From: an uncultured Gilliamella sp.
Lineage (GTDB): Bacteria; Pseudomonadota; Gammaproteobacteria; Enterobacterales; Orbaceae
DNA: 64,000 nucleotides
Assembly (NCBI GenBank): GCA_946482005.1
Contig: CAMLPV010000001.1
Location: forward strand, 124,001-188,000
Direction: 5' to 3'
The first letter of the stretch is position 1; each line of letters starts with the position of its first letter. This document shows positions 51,159 through 61,320 of the stretch, piece by piece. Under the pieces are notes generated by a model. It did no database searches. It saw only the letters and a program-made list of their open reading frames with translations, and had not been told where the DNA came from. The position numbers and the translations under genes are program-made.

Positions 51159-51289
51159 CGATTTCCTCACAACCCACCTTTCTATAATTTATTATCTCTC
51201 AAATATGTTCACAAAAATCCTTGCAAATAAAGAACGCTAAAGTAATCTTATTTCAAGTAATTTCAACAATCTTTATCAAAATTCAGACT
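51159..51289 (+). repeat. Direct repeat, right copy (att-like)
   Basis: Starts with CGATTTCCTCACAACCCACC, a shortened tRNA-Lys 3' end, and continues in register with the left copy to 51289. No functional tRNA remains on this side. It defines a 1,618-bp unit. Confidence 0.92.
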
Positions 51290-51649
51290 TTTTTATAAGG
51301 TAAATGATTTCGATTGCTATGACGGTTAGAGTCATTTTTGAAATGTTGTGGTTAAATTTAATAATTTTCATAATTGTACCACTTAAGTAATCATGTAATT
51401 CTGTCAGAACAGTCGAGTTGTCTTTTTACACTATGATTAATAATATGCGTCATTAATCAACAATTATTTTTTCTTTTTTTATTTTTCTTTTAGTAGTTCA
51501 CATTCTACAAAAATATTTTTTTCGAGTTCCGCAAATAACGGTTGATTTTTGAGCAGTTCGCTTTCCTGAGCTGTTAAGTATGTGCCGATAATCAAGAACG
51601 ATCGGAATTGCCGGCACGGTAAGTTAGTTGTTTTTTTCGTTGTCTTTAT
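51290..51649. other. Noncoding accessory stretch right of the repeat
   Basis: 360 AT-rich bases. I see no plausible gene, RNA or repeat here. Confidence 0.4.
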
Positions 51650-51919
51650 CTATTCATAATTTAACTCGCTATCAACAGAAAGATAACCATCATCACCAAG
51701 CTTTGATTGATAACGATAAACGTTTATTTTCTTGCTATTGCAAGTCATCAATAAGAGATGCTTATTATCATACTGCATATTATATAATTGCCAAAATGCA
51801 GTTTTTGCCACTTCAAAGCTAACCGTGTTTGTTTTCGTTTCTAAAAGTATTTCACTTCCACCTTTTCTTTGTTTTAGTACATAAATGCGATAAGTTTTTA
51901 AATCTTGAGGTGCAACCAT
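51650..51919 (-). CDS. Hypothetical protein of 89 residues
   Basis: Not recognised. The sequence is soluble and mixed (YRIYVLKQRKGGSEILLETKT, AKTAFWQLYNMQYDNKHLLLM), without membrane segments or cysteine motifs beyond one Cys. A ribosome binding site AAGGAACG precedes the start at good spacing, which favours a real gene over a chance frame; the overlapping plus-strand frame at 51628 has none. Its position next to the tRNA-Lys element suggests accessory or phage-derived DNA. Confidence 0.5.
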   Translation of the reverse strand: MVAPQDLKTYRIYVLKQRKGGSEILLETKTNTVSFEVAKTAFWQLYNMQYDNKHLLLMTCNSKKINVYRYQSKLGDDGYLSVDSELNYE

Positions 51920-52536
51920 TTTCGTTCCTTAAATCGTTGTAAAGTTCCATTGTTTTATTGTTCTGGTACTTTAATGGTAATTATTTATAAATCAATAGGT
52001 TGATAGTCATCCTATTACAACCCACTATTAAAAATTTTTCTTTTTGAGGACATTCAAAAGATTAACAAGCCAATTTAAATTAACGTATTTTGTTTTAAAT
52101 TTAAGATTATTAATTAAGTCGTTTTTTTAACATTCTCAACTCGACCAACTTTAATCTAGAAATTTTTTTATTTAATTCTAATATTATGCTTATATTCAAT
52201 AGGATAATAAAACTTAAATCATACTCATCTAGCTCATCAGGTGTTTAGTACATTTTTAATTAATGATATGTTGCGTTACACCTCAACACCATCTTAATAG
52301 ATGTAATATAAACAATAACTGCATGCTTAATAATCTGTTGCAGTGGCACTTGATAGTAAGTAATAGATTTTATCGTAGTGGAAATATTCTGATTATAATC
52401 CAATGATTCTGGGCAGATGATAGCCAGCGTATGTTGGCTAAAACTTGCCGAAATATCATCAATCGCTATGTTTTTATCTAGGATAATAATATAGTGTATC
52501 TATTAAATTAATTGTGTCTTTGTCAGTGGTATTTTA
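51920..52536. other. Noncoding accessory stretch
   Basis: 617 bases between two divergently oriented small hypotheticals; AT-rich, no identified RNA, terminator or repeat. Promoters of the two flanking genes presumably lie here. Confidence 0.4.
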
Positions 52537-52998
52537 ATGAAAACATTATCGAGCTATATTAAATCATCAGATACTATTAGCATTTATCTGCTTGCTGAAG
52601 CGTTAGGTTGTGATAGATCTACTCTAGATAGCTGGATAAAAGATGAAACTCTTTCATTTCCTAAACCTACTCAACTAGGTAAAGACGAAATACATTTGAT
52701 CAGTCAAGAGATTCAGGGAGGATTAAGTAAAAGACCGACATTCAACGGTTCTTATAATGGAAATGCAGATAATTTTATCATTAACCATAATCAAATTGTT
52801 GCAGCAAATTCTAAGATAGATACCTTGATTAATAAACAAGCCTTGAATGAAATACGTACCAAAATTAAACCAGGCAAAGAAAATATGTTTTTAATTAATA
52901 CTAATATGGTTATGCCATGTATTTCAATTGATGGTGTTGATTTGTTTTTTTCTGATAAATTTTCACAATATTTATCTCGTTGTGAAAAAAATTTTTGA
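52537..52998 (+). CDS. Hypothetical protein with N-terminal helix-turn-helix-like segment
   Basis: 153 residues, not recognised as a family. Residues 14-40 (SIYLLAEALGCDRSTLDSWIKDETLSF) look like a small DNA-binding helix-turn-helix of the phage repressor/excisionase type. The middle is Asn-rich (FNGSYNGNADNFIINHNQ), and the C-terminal part (about 105-153) contains two cysteines. No membrane segment. A phage or island regulator is plausible given the neighbourhood. The ribosome binding site is poor. Confidence 0.5.
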   Translation: MKTLSSYIKSSDTISIYLLAEALGCDRSTLDSWIKDETLSFPKPTQLGKDEIHLISQEIQGGLSKRPTFNGSYNGNADNFIINHNQIVAANSKIDTLINKQALNEIRTKIKPGKENMFLINTNMVMPCISIDGVDLFFSDKFSQYLSRCEKNF

Positions 52999-53834
52999 AT
53001 AATTTTAATGATAAAGAATCAAAAAAAGAAAAAAAGTATATAAATTCCAACTCGCCGAAGCTAAAGCGCATAACAACATTATAACTGTTCCAGTGAATTT
53101 TAAACTGAACTTACTACATCATTTTTAGCTACCGCAAAAAAACAATGGCTATAAAATTAACCTGATCACTAAAAGTTACTATTTTAATTGATGAGACTTA
53201 TCTGTCATTATAGTTATTGTTGATAAATCACTTGTTGATTTTTTCATTGTTCTATTTTTACTATATCCAATTATTAAAAACGTAACGTTAATAATAAATG
53301 ATCGAGTTACAATATCATCGGTGTTATAAATAACTACATCACCCTTGATAGACTTAACCTTTGAGGAATGTTTATCTAATCAATGAAATATTAAGATTTT
53401 TAAGAAATGTTATAAATTATAGCCATAACTACACTAGCACTATATGAAAGATTTTATTACTTTTTTAGCAATTTATATTGTTTGATATTAAAATAGATGC
53501 ATATTAAAATAAATAGCGTATTCAAGTTTAGCAAAATTGCTGTCAAAAAATCAGCTAATTTGCTGACGTTAATCACCCAATATTAATAAAAGAGACTGCA
53601 AGTTCCTTATTTTTAAGTATAATAAACAGCAATAGCCGATGTTGGTTATATTTTATATATGGGCATTTAAGCTAATCATTTATTAGTAGGTACCTTAACC
53701 ACTATTAACCGTTGTAATATTCCATAAATCATAATCTATTTAACGCATTTTAATATCGCAATACTCTATAAAAATGTACCACAACGAGTCTATATCCTAT
53801 TGATTAAAATTTTAACTTATTAAAGAGTAATCAT
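52999..53834. other. Noncoding accessory stretch with possible gene debris
   Basis: 836 bases without a convincing frame. A short run near 53040-53120 reads KVYKFQLAEAKAHNNIITVPVNFK before stops and could be debris of a gene, but I cannot name it. The right end holds the emrE promoter. Confidence 0.35.
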
Positions 53835-54167
53835 ATGAACGCATATCTACTACTTTTTGGGGCAATTATCTGTGAGGTCATTGCAACATCTTCATTAAAA
53901 CTATCTAATGGTTTTACCAACTTGGTTTTTTCGATTATCACCATAATCGGTTATAGTGCCTCTTTCTATATTCTATCGCTAGCCTTGAAAACTATACCTG
54001 TGGGCATAGCTTATGCAATTTGGTCTGGAATAGGGATTATTATCATCAGTTTAATCGCCTGGATCTTCTTAAAGCAGTCATTAGATCTGGCGGCATTAAT
54101 TGGTATGGGGTTTATTATATTTGGCGTGGTAATTATCAATCTATTCTCCAATGTTTCTGGACATTAA
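53835..54167 (+). CDS. emrE: EmrE-like small multidrug resistance exporter
   Basis: A 110-residue, four-helix SMR protein, the length of EmrE. Functional residues coincide with EmrE numbering: Glu14 ([11 protein letters not shown]), Tyr40, Tyr60 and Trp63 in YAIWSGIGI. It should exchange lipophilic cations such as quaternary ammonium compounds for protons as an antiparallel homodimer. It stands alone, convergent with the peroxiredoxin gene, at the edge of the accessory region, and is the third SMR gene in 5.5 kb. Confidence 0.9.
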   Translation: MNAYLLLFGAIICEVIATSSLKLSNGFTNLVFSIITIIGYSASFYILSLALKTIPVGIAYAIWSGIGIIIISLIAWIFLKQSLDLAALIGMGFIIFGVVIINLFSNVSGH

Positions 54168-54224
54168 TAAACAATTAATGATTAAACTGTTATTTAGATA
54201 AATTATTTTAACGTTTAAAGAAAC

Positions 54225-54251
54225 AAAAAAAACCGGAGGTAAACTCCGGTT
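54225..54251 (-). terminator. Terminator of the peroxiredoxin gene
   Basis: On the minus strand, AACCGGAG-TTTAC-CTCCGGTT followed by a run of Ts. Confidence 0.85.
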
Positions 54252-54303
54252 GAAATCAGAAGGAAAGTAAGAAAATTATTAATTATTTAATGTCAGAAAA
54301 TGT

Positions 54304-54906
54304 TTAGATTTCGTTAGCGTGTTGTTTTAAGTAGCTAGCAACACCATTTGGGTTGGCTTGCATACCTTGTTTGCCTTTAGTCCATTGTGCCGGACACACT
54401 TCACCATGTTCCTCATGGAATTGGAAAGCGTCAACAATACGTAGCATTTCATCAATGTTGCGACCAATTGGTAAATCATTAATGGTTTCGTGACGCACCA
54501 CACCTGATTTATCGATAAAGAATGAAGCACGAAGTGCAACGCCAGCTTCAGGATGTTCAACACCGTAGTCTTGCATAATGCTATGTTTAATGTCAGCTAC
54601 GATTGGGAATTTTACTTCACCAATACCGCCTTTATCTTGTGGCGTGTTTCGCCATGCATTATGAACATATTCAGAATCCATAGAGACACCAATTACTTCA
54701 ACACCACGTTTTTTGAATTCTTCTAAACGATGATCAAATGCAATAATTTCAGATGGACATACAAAAGTAAAATCCATAGGCCAGAAAAATACTACAGCAT
54801 ATTTACCTTTAATATGCTCAGCTAAATTAAAATTATTAACAATCTCACCAGAACCCAGCACCGCTGCTGAAGTAAAATCTGGTGCTTTACGAGTTACTAA
54901 TGTCAT
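54304..54906 (-). CDS. ahpC: 2-Cys peroxiredoxin (AhpC/Prx1 type)
   Basis: A 200-residue thioredoxin-fold peroxidase. The peroxidatic Cys50 lies in DFTFVCPSE and the resolving Cys171 in EVCPAQW; the Arg of LRASFFID and the GGIGE-type segment (KGGIGEVKFP) are present. It reduces hydrogen peroxide and organic peroxides. No ahpF gene adjoins, so thioredoxin or a distant reductase would recycle it. AAGGAG precedes the ATG. Two further frames in this gene are shadows. Confidence 0.93.
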   Translation of the reverse strand: MTLVTRKAPDFTSAAVLGSGEIVNNFNLAEHIKGKYAVVFFWPMDFTFVCPSEIIAFDHRLEEFKKRGVEVIGVSMDSEYVHNAWRNTPQDKGGIGEVKFPIVADIKHSIMQDYGVEHPEAGVALRASFFIDKSGVVRHETINDLPIGRNIDEMLRIVDAFQFHEEHGEVCPAQWTKGKQGMQANPNGVASYLKQHANEI

Positions 54907-55030
54907 ACAATGTCTCCTTGTGTAACGAATATTTATATTTTATATGCAGTGCATTATAGCAATCTGTGACGAGACGCCAAGTTGTTATCAGCGATTGATT
55001 TCATAAGTTTAACCTATGATAAGTAATTTA

Positions 55031-56341
55031 TTATTCGGTTTTAATTATCATTTTATTAGGTTTTCCCTTATTTTTAGTATCTCGGTGACGTTGTTTTACT
55101 TTTTTCTTTTTCGTCTCTTCCTGTTTTTTAGCCGCATTTTTTTGCTTAGCTTTTTGCGAAGGTTTCTTTTTAGTCACCGGTTTTGGGGCTTTGGTTTTTG
55201 GACGAAGTTCATCAATGGTTCTTAATTTGATTGGTTCACGAATATAACGTTCAATTTTCTGTAACAACTCATTATCGTGAGCTTCAACGAGCATAATGGC
55301 GGTGCCTTTTTTTCCTGCTCTAGCGGTGCGCCCAATTCGGTGTAAATATACATCGGCGGTTTTAGGCGCATCAAAATTAATGACATGGGTAATATCATCA
55401 ATATCAATTCCTCTCGCAGCAACATCAGTGGCGACCAGTACGTTAACGCTGTTATTATTCATTCGTTTGATGGCTTCATTACGCTTGGCTTGCACCATTT
55501 CACCTTCTAAATAACAACTATGAATGCCTGCTTGGTGCAGTAAGGATACTAACTCATGCACTCGTTCACGTTTACGCACAAAGACAATGGTTTTTTTTAC
55601 GTCCTCTTGTTTTAACAGGTGAATTAATAGTGCCACTTTGTGAGTCAAATCATCGGCACGATAATAGAATTGTAAAATCTTTTTTCGTTCTTTTCGCGAA
55701 GGATCGGCATTAATTTCAACCGGTTCGTTAAGAATACGATTAGCAAAACTGTGTAAACCTTCACCCTCTAATGTTGCTGAAAACAGTAGGGTTTGTTTTC
55801 GCCAGCGAGTTTCAGCCGAAATAGTTTCCACATCTTGAGCAAATCCCATATCTAACATACGATCTGCTTCATCTAAGATTAACATTTCAACAGCACGGCA
55901 ATCGAAATTTTCTTCTTTAATGTATTGTAACAAACGGCCAGTTGTCGCAATAACAATATCCTGATTTTTGCTGAAAACTTCGGCGTGATTCATATAAGCA
56001 ACACCACCGGTAATCGTAGCTATACTTAGGTGAGTTGACTCGGTAAGTAACTTAGCTTGCTCAGCTATTTGCATGGTTAATTCACGAGTAGGGGCTAAAA
56101 TTAAAACTCTTGGTGGCCCAGGTTTTCGACGTGGAAAATCAAGTAAATGCTGAACGGCTGGAATGAGAAAGGCTAACGTTTTACCGGTACCTGTCGGCGC
56201 CGATCCTAAAACATCTTTACCGTCTAAAGCTACTGGAATGGTTTGTGCTTGAATTGCGGTGGGTTCGTGAATGTTTTGCGCTTGTAGGTTGTCAATTAAA
56301 ATATCATCTAACTGTAAATCAGTGAAAGTTTGCGTTGTCAT
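55031..56341 (-). CDS. srmB: ATP-dependent RNA helicase SrmB
   Basis: A 436-residue DEAD-box helicase (E. coli SrmB 444), with the Q motif PTAIQAQTIP, Walker A APTGTGKT, DEAD, SAT and the late HRIGRTARAG. Long stretches such as ITGGVAYMNHAEVFSKNQDI and GRLLQYIKEENFDCRAVE are diagnostic of SrmB. The C-terminal tail is lysine-rich and ends near KQRHRDTKNKGKPNK. SrmB aids early 50S ribosome assembly. Monocistronic; trmA lies divergent 250 bases away. Confidence 0.96.
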   Translation of the reverse strand: MTTQTFTDLQLDDILIDNLQAQNIHEPTAIQAQTIPVALDGKDVLGSAPTGTGKTLAFLIPAVQHLLDFPRRKPGPPRVLILAPTRELTMQIAEQAKLLTESTHLSIATITGGVAYMNHAEVFSKNQDIVIATTGRLLQYIKEENFDCRAVEMLILDEADRMLDMGFAQDVETISAETRWRKQTLLFSATLEGEGLHSFANRILNEPVEINADPSRKERKKILQFYYRADDLTHKVALLIHLLKQEDVKKTIVFVRKRERVHELVSLLHQAGIHSCYLEGEMVQAKRNEAIKRMNNNSVNVLVATDVAARGIDIDDITHVINFDAPKTADVYLHRIGRTARAGKKGTAIMLVEAHDNELLQKIERYIREPIKLRTIDELRPKTKAPKPVTKKKPSQKAKQKNAAKKQEETKKKKVKQRHRDTKNKGKPNKMIIKTE

Positions 56342-56591
56342 AGTGCTCTTCTAATCTATCATTTTGCTCCACATTATAACGGCAATCGCTATAACTACAA
56401 TCTTTATCGACACGCAACTGATTTAGCTTTAAACAAGCATAAAACTGGTTTTGCCGACAAATGCGGTAGATAATTAAGTTCCTACTCGCCTACAACCTTA
56501 TCATAGGTTTGGGATTATGATAGAATTAAACACTTTATAAGATAGCGAATACTATTCACACTTTATCTAAATTGATGATCGAATTAAAAAT

Positions 56592-57689
56592 ATGACAGAA
56601 TCTTTTTCTAACGATAAATATAACCAACAACTAAGCAAAAAAATAACCAATTTAAAAACTATACTATCAGATTTTTCCTTGCCTGAATTAGTGACTTACT
56701 CTTCACCAATCAGTCATTATCGAATGCGAGCTGAATTTAGAATTTGGCATAATGGTGATGAGCTTTATCATATTATGTATGATAAAAAAACTAAGCGAAG
56801 AGTAAGAATTGATAGTTTTCCTATTGCCGCAAAATTAATTAATAGTGCAATGCAGACCATCTTACCGTTAATTCAATATAACGATATTTTACGTCATCAA
56901 CTTTTTCAAATCGATTATTTCTCAACGCTTAGTGGACAGTTATTGATCACACTTTTGTATCATAAAAAATTAGATGCGCAGTGGATAAGTGCCGCGGAGA
57001 AATTGAAACAACAATTAGCTGAGCGAGGTATTAAAGCCAATCTGGTCGGTCGAGCAAGCAATCAAAAAATTGCGGTCAATGTTGATTATGTTGATGAGAC
57101 TTTACCAATATTCGACAAAACTTTTAGTTATCGACAAGTAGAAAATAGTTTTACTCAGCCTAATGCGGCTATCAATATAAAAATGCTGGAATGGGCTATT
57201 TCGGTGACTAAAGGGTCAGAAGGGGATCTACTCGAATTTTATTGTGGCAATGGTAATTTCTCGATTGCCTTGGCACAAAATTTTCGTAAGGTGTTAGCGA
57301 CCGAAATAGCCAAAGCTTCGGTCTATTCAGCGCAACATAATATCAAAATCAATAATATTGATAACCTGATTATTGTGCGATTATCTGCTGAAGAGTTTAC
57401 TAGTGCGATTAAAAAAGAGCGAGAATTTAATCGATTAAAAGAGATTAATTTGGATGATTATCATTGTCAAACGGTGTTAGTTGATCCTCCTCGAGCAGGG
57501 TTAGACGATAAAACGATTAATATTATTCAAAGTTATCAGCGAATTGTCTACATCTCATGTAATCCTCACACCCTAAAAGATAATTTGCAACAACTGACTA
57601 AAACGCACTATATCGAACATTTTGCGATGTTTGACCAGTTTCCTTATACAGATCATGTTGAAACAGGTATTGTTCTTCGTAAAAAATAA
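56592..57689 (+). CDS. trmA: tRNA (uracil-5-)-methyltransferase
   Basis: A 365-residue TrmA (E. coli 366). The SAM site is [19 protein letters not shown], the middle motif is VDPPRAGLD, and the catalytic Cys is in YISCNPHTL; the final Glu of HVETG is present. It makes m5U54 in the T loop of tRNAs. Single gene with no close terminator on its own strand. Confidence 0.96.
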   Translation: MTESFSNDKYNQQLSKKITNLKTILSDFSLPELVTYSSPISHYRMRAEFRIWHNGDELYHIMYDKKTKRRVRIDSFPIAAKLINSAMQTILPLIQYNDILRHQLFQIDYFSTLSGQLLITLLYHKKLDAQWISAAEKLKQQLAERGIKANLVGRASNQKIAVNVDYVDETLPIFDKTFSYRQVENSFTQPNAAINIKMLEWAISVTKGSEGDLLEFYCGNGNFSIALAQNFRKVLATEIAKASVYSAQHNIKINNIDNLIIVRLSAEEFTSAIKKEREFNRLKEINLDDYHCQTVLVDPPRAGLDDKTINIIQSYQRIVYISCNPHTLKDNLQQLTKTHYIEHFAMFDQFPYTDHVETGIVLRKK

Positions 57690-57794
57690 CATCAACAATA
57701 TCCAACTAAGGTTAATTTTGCTACAATAACACTAGCTTTACGCTTAATTAACCGTTTTATTCTAATTATTGCATATCAAGTAGTTTAAAAAAGC

Positions 57795-57896
57795 AAAAAA
57801 AAACCCTAGATAAACTAGGGCTGCATTAAATTGCAAGGAATGGATGAAAGGAAATAAAACAATGAAACAATACTGTCTAGCCTCATGAATCATTGT
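57795..57896 (-). ncRNA. Candidate small RNA on the minus strand
   Basis: The 361-base gap between trmA and the response regulator contains, on the minus strand, a -10-like TATAGT (complement of 57903-57908). About 100 bases later comes a typical intrinsic terminator: CCCTAG-TTTAT-CTAGGG with nine Ts. No minus-strand gene precedes it, so the terminator is unexplained unless a small RNA is made. The internal sequence is AU-rich with CU-rich stretches (TTTATTTCCTTTCATCCATT) suited to pairing with ribosome binding sites. No clear -35 is visible. Confidence 0.45.
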
Positions 57897-58050
57897 GGCG
57901 TTACTATAGCAAACCCAAACAGACTAATTAATGACTAGCGAATTACAAAATGGTCATTGATCTGTCATGATGTCATTTGACTTCCTAAGATATCCTATTA
58001 GTACATTATGCAATTTCGATAACCTGATAAAACATTAAGGAATATTCAAT

Positions 58051-58737
58051 ATGAAATTGTTAGTTGTTGAAGATGAACAAAAAACAGGTGAATATCTTCG
58101 CCAAGGTTTAGTTGAATCAGGATTTATTGTAGATCTTACCGATAATGGTCTCGATGGTTATCATCGAGCGATGACGGAAGATTATGATTTAATTATTCTT
58201 GATGTCATGCTACCCGATATTGTGGGTTGGAAGATTATTCAGTCGTTACGTGAGGCTGGCAAAGATACTCAGATTATTCTGCTAACTGCAATGGGTAGTG
58301 TCGAAGATAAAGTGAAAGGGCTCAATTTGGGCGCTGATGATTATTTAGTTAAACCTTTTTCTTTTGCTGAATTATTAGCAAGAATTAAATCGTTATTAAG
58401 ACGCAATGTCCCGCAAGTTAATAATTATCAATTAAGCATTGCTGACTTAGTTATGGATCTGCCAAAACGAACCGTAACCCGAGGTGATAAAAGAATTGAT
58501 TTAACCAATAAAGAATTTTTATTACTCGAATATTTTTTACGTTATCCCGGTGAAGTGTTACCAAGATCACTCATTGCTTCACAAGTATGGGATATGAATT
58601 TTGACAGTGATACCAATGTCATCGATGTGGCAATTAGGCGATTGAGGAACAAAATTGATGCCGATTTTGAACCGAAATTAATTCATACTGTGCGTGGAAT
58701 GGGATATAAATTAGATGTATTGGATGAAGCAGAGTAG
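58051..58737 (+). CDS. cusR: OmpR-family response regulator, CusR/PcoR-like
   Basis: A 228-residue regulator with a receiver domain (phospho-acceptor Asp51 in [10 protein letters not shown], Thr/Lys switch residues in LLTAMG and YLVKPF) and a winged-helix output domain ([40 protein letters not shown]). By eye it resembles CusR-type heavy-metal regulators. The sensor gene overlaps its end by 23 bases. No copper or silver efflux genes lie nearby, so the metal assignment is tentative. Confidence 0.85.
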   Translation: MKLLVVEDEQKTGEYLRQGLVESGFIVDLTDNGLDGYHRAMTEDYDLIILDVMLPDIVGWKIIQSLREAGKDTQIILLTAMGSVEDKVKGLNLGADDYLVKPFSFAELLARIKSLLRRNVPQVNNYQLSIADLVMDLPKRTVTRGDKRIDLTNKEFLLLEYFLRYPGEVLPRSLIASQVWDMNFDSDTNVIDVAIRRLRNKIDADFEPKLIHTVRGMGYKLDVLDEAE

Positions 58738-60142
58738 CATCATATCGTTTCGTTTACCTCTTATCGTATGCCTGCTAACTTGCGGGCTACTTTACTGTTT
58801 TAGCTATCTTATTGAACATACCTTTGAAAAAATCTCAATTCAACAAAATGTTACGGAATTGAATTCGGTCATTACCTCAGTTGAACGTGAACTCACCTAT
58901 TATTCACCTGATGAAAATCGCGATGAATTCTTTCAAAATCTTCTCCTGATATTAACGGGTCATCATCATCTATTTGTTTATATTATTGATGATGCAGGAA
59001 AAATAGTGTATCGCACCCGTGGCCCTAATTTATCTATTGCTTTACCGCAACAAGATTTTGAACGATTAATTAGCCAAAACAGTACGGCAATTTGGAATAT
59101 AGATAAATCATCTTACCGTATCGGTGCATCTAGAGTGATGTTGGATGGCGGGCGACAATATACGACGATTGTTGCTGTTGGACGCGATTTACAACTTGAT
59201 TTTATCAACAGGTTGCGAAATGGATTAGGTTTACTTATTGCTATTTCTTGTGTGTTAGCCTTGATTGGCTCACTAATTTCCATCTATTACACACAAAAAC
59301 CGATCAATCGTTTAATTAAAAAAATTGAACGAATTAATATGAAAAGCTTAAATTACCGTATTTCAACGGCTTCTGTGCCGGTGAAATATGAGAGCTTAGT
59401 TAAAGCTTTTAATAATATGCTTCATCGTATGGAAGATGTTTTTGAGCGACAACGTAATTTTACTGCCGATATTGCTCATGAAATGCGAACGCCGATCACC
59501 AATCTAACCACTCAAACCCAAATCGTGTTAAATAATGCTCGTTCGACAGAAGAGTATCGAGAAATCCTCTACTCTAATCTAGAAGAGTATGAAAAAATGT
59601 CGCAGATGATATCCGATATGCTTTTTTTAGCTCAGGCAGATAATCATCAATTGGTGCCAAATTTTATCGATATTGATTTGCACTCAATGATTAGTTTGAT
59701 GTGTGAATATTTCGAACCTTTGACTGATGAGAAAAATATTACCTTTGAGCTTGAAGGTAATTGTTCCCATATTCAGGGGGATAAAATGATGTTAGGACGG
59801 GCAATAAGCAATATAATCTCCAATGCGATTCGCTACACATCGGAAAATCAGACAATTAAAATTAAATTGAGTCAGCTAAGCCCGAAAAAAGTTCAGATTG
59901 TTATCGCCAATCCCGGTAAAAAGATTGAAAGTCGTCATTTACCTCATCTTTTTGACCGTTTTTATCGAGTTGATCAATCTCGTCACCGAAATAACAAAGA
60001 TAGTTCAGGAACGGGAATTGGTTTGGCGATTGTAAAATCGATTATCGACACCCACAAAGGTCATATTTATGTTGAATCGGATGATATCTCAACTCGATTT
60101 ATTATTAAACTGCCGACGGTTATTTCACGTCATAATCACTGA
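58715..60142 (+). CDS. cusS: Heavy-metal-type sensor histidine kinase, CusS-like
   Basis: A 475-residue sensor. Two membrane helices (about 8-28 and 170-190) bracket a periplasmic domain; a HAMP linker, a dimerisation domain with phospho-His255 ([21 protein letters not shown]) and an ATPase with N, G1 and G2 boxes ([40 protein letters not shown]) follow. The [15 protein letters not shown] string is typical of CusS/PcoS. ATG 58724 is an alternative start. Its 3' end overlaps the antisense yaeP gene. Confidence 0.87.
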   Translation: MYWMKQSSIISFRLPLIVCLLTCGLLYCFSYLIEHTFEKISIQQNVTELNSVITSVERELTYYSPDENRDEFFQNLLLILTGHHHLFVYIIDDAGKIVYRTRGPNLSIALPQQDFERLISQNSTAIWNIDKSSYRIGASRVMLDGGRQYTTIVAVGRDLQLDFINRLRNGLGLLIAISCVLALIGSLISIYYTQKPINRLIKKIERINMKSLNYRISTASVPVKYESLVKAFNNMLHRMEDVFERQRNFTADIAHEMRTPITNLTTQTQIVLNNARSTEEYREILYSNLEEYEKMSQMISDMLFLAQADNHQLVPNFIDIDLHSMISLMCEYFEPLTDEKNITFELEGNCSHIQGDKMMLGRAISNIISNAIRYTSENQTIKIKLSQLSPKKVQIVIANPGKKIESRHLPHLFDRFYRVDQSRHRNNKDSSGTGIGLAIVKSIIDTHKGHIYVESDDISTRFIIKLPTVISRHNH

Positions 60143-60320
60143 TTAACAGATTAGCTGCCGCATAGGCAGCTTTTTCGCGTAAATCTTGTGGAACTTGTTG
60201 ATTTTCAACTATTTCATTTAGAACTGTCATTACCGCGCCCAACGCATCATCAATATAACCTAAATCATTACTACCAATTTGCGCATATCGTTCACGTATG
60301 AGCTCATTATATTTGTTCAT
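60120..60320 (-). CDS. yaeP: UPF0253 family protein YaeP
   Basis: 66 residues, exactly the length of E. coli YaeP, with the same blocks [33 protein letters not shown] and [16 protein letters not shown]. Function unknown in all species. AGGAT lies before the ATG. The last 23 bases overlap the sensor kinase end on the other strand; that sequence match shows it is a real gene and not a shadow. Confidence 0.93.
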   Translation of the reverse strand: MNKYNELIRERYAQIGSNDLGYIDDALGAVMTVLNEIVENQQVPQDLREKAAYAAANLLISDYDVK

Positions 60321-60355
60321 TTTTCTATCCTATTTATTAAAACTTCGATGCTATT

Positions 60356-61318
60356 TTAAATAAAATCAGTTAATTGTTGGTAAACTTCATTGGCAGAGAT
60401 TGATTGCATCGTTTTATCTGTTGAAATGATGCTATGCTGGTTTTTACCATAGCCACCAATTAGTTTTGGATCAGTTTTTCCAAATAAAGTTATATTTGGT
60501 CGATCTAACGCGGCAGTTAAATGGCTCAATCCGGTATCTACAGAGACGACAGCCTTAGAACCAGCAATAATTGTGGCGATCTCGTTAAGAGAGAGTTTAG
60601 GTAATACTTCAACATGATTGAATCCTTGCGCTAAACGCAAAGCGCGCGCTTGTTCATGAGGTGCACCCCAAGGAAGTTTAACCTTGAGTCCTGTTGGTTC
60701 GATTAATTCAATTAACTCTCGCCATGCCGCTTCTGTCCAATGCTTTTCTTCTCGAGTGGTAGCATGAAGAAAAACTAAATATTGTTGATTATCAGCTGGT
60801 AATGCCGATAAAAAGTGACGAGCAATAGCATAATCACCGATTGAATCTGGTTGGGTGTAGTTAAGGCTTTTGGCAAATAACAGACGAACGCGTTCAATGG
60901 CATGCATCTGTTTAGGTACATGGTGTTTGACATCATAAAACCAACTAGCAATTGGCTCTTTAATACTTTGCCGATCTAATCCATGTTTAATGCCTCGAGC
61001 TTTACGAGTAATTAAAAATGCACTTTTAATTAAACCTTGGGCATCAATAATACAATCATACTGTTGCCGTCTTAAATGGGTAATAAATTGCTGACGTTCT
61101 TGGCGAATCGCTTTAGCAAACCAATTTTTTCGCCAACGCCTTATGGCAACAGGAATAACCTCATCTACTGCAAAGTGCCAAGAGGGGATCTGTGAGAAGT
61201 TTTCCTCAACCACCCAATCAAAAGTAATATCAGGTATGCAGTTAGCCGCATCGGTTAAGGCTGGTAACGTGTGTAATACATCACCCATTGATGAAGTTTT
61301 AACAACTAATACACGCAT
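60356..61318 (-). CDS. waaC: LPS heptosyltransferase I
   Basis: A 320-residue GT9 glycosyltransferase (E. coli WaaC 319). MRVLVVKTSSMGDVLHTLPALTDA is the classic N-terminus; DAQGLIKSAF, LHATTREEKHWTEAAWREL and VSVDTGLSHLTAALDRPNITLFGKTDP (acceptor and donor sites) follow. It adds the first L,D-heptose to Kdo2-lipid A at the inner-membrane face. It follows waaF by 2 bases, so translation is coupled. Confidence 0.96.
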   Translation of the reverse strand: MRVLVVKTSSMGDVLHTLPALTDAANCIPDITFDWVVEENFSQIPSWHFAVDEVIPVAIRRWRKNWFAKAIRQERQQFITHLRRQQYDCIIDAQGLIKSAFLITRKARGIKHGLDRQSIKEPIASWFYDVKHHVPKQMHAIERVRLLFAKSLNYTQPDSIGDYAIARHFLSALPADNQQYLVFLHATTREEKHWTEAAWRELIELIEPTGLKVKLPWGAPHEQARALRLAQGFNHVEVLPKLSLNEIATIIAGSKAVVSVDTGLSHLTAALDRPNITLFGKTDPKLIGGYGKNQHSIISTDKTMQSISANEVYQQLTDFI

Positions 61319-61320
61319 AA

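Noticed and set aside
57862-57888. Short plus-strand frame MKQYCLAS as a leader peptide
   Set aside because: It has a passable AAGGAA upstream, but the hairpin before it lacks a T run on the plus strand and no attenuator follows; the minus-strand small-RNA reading explains more.
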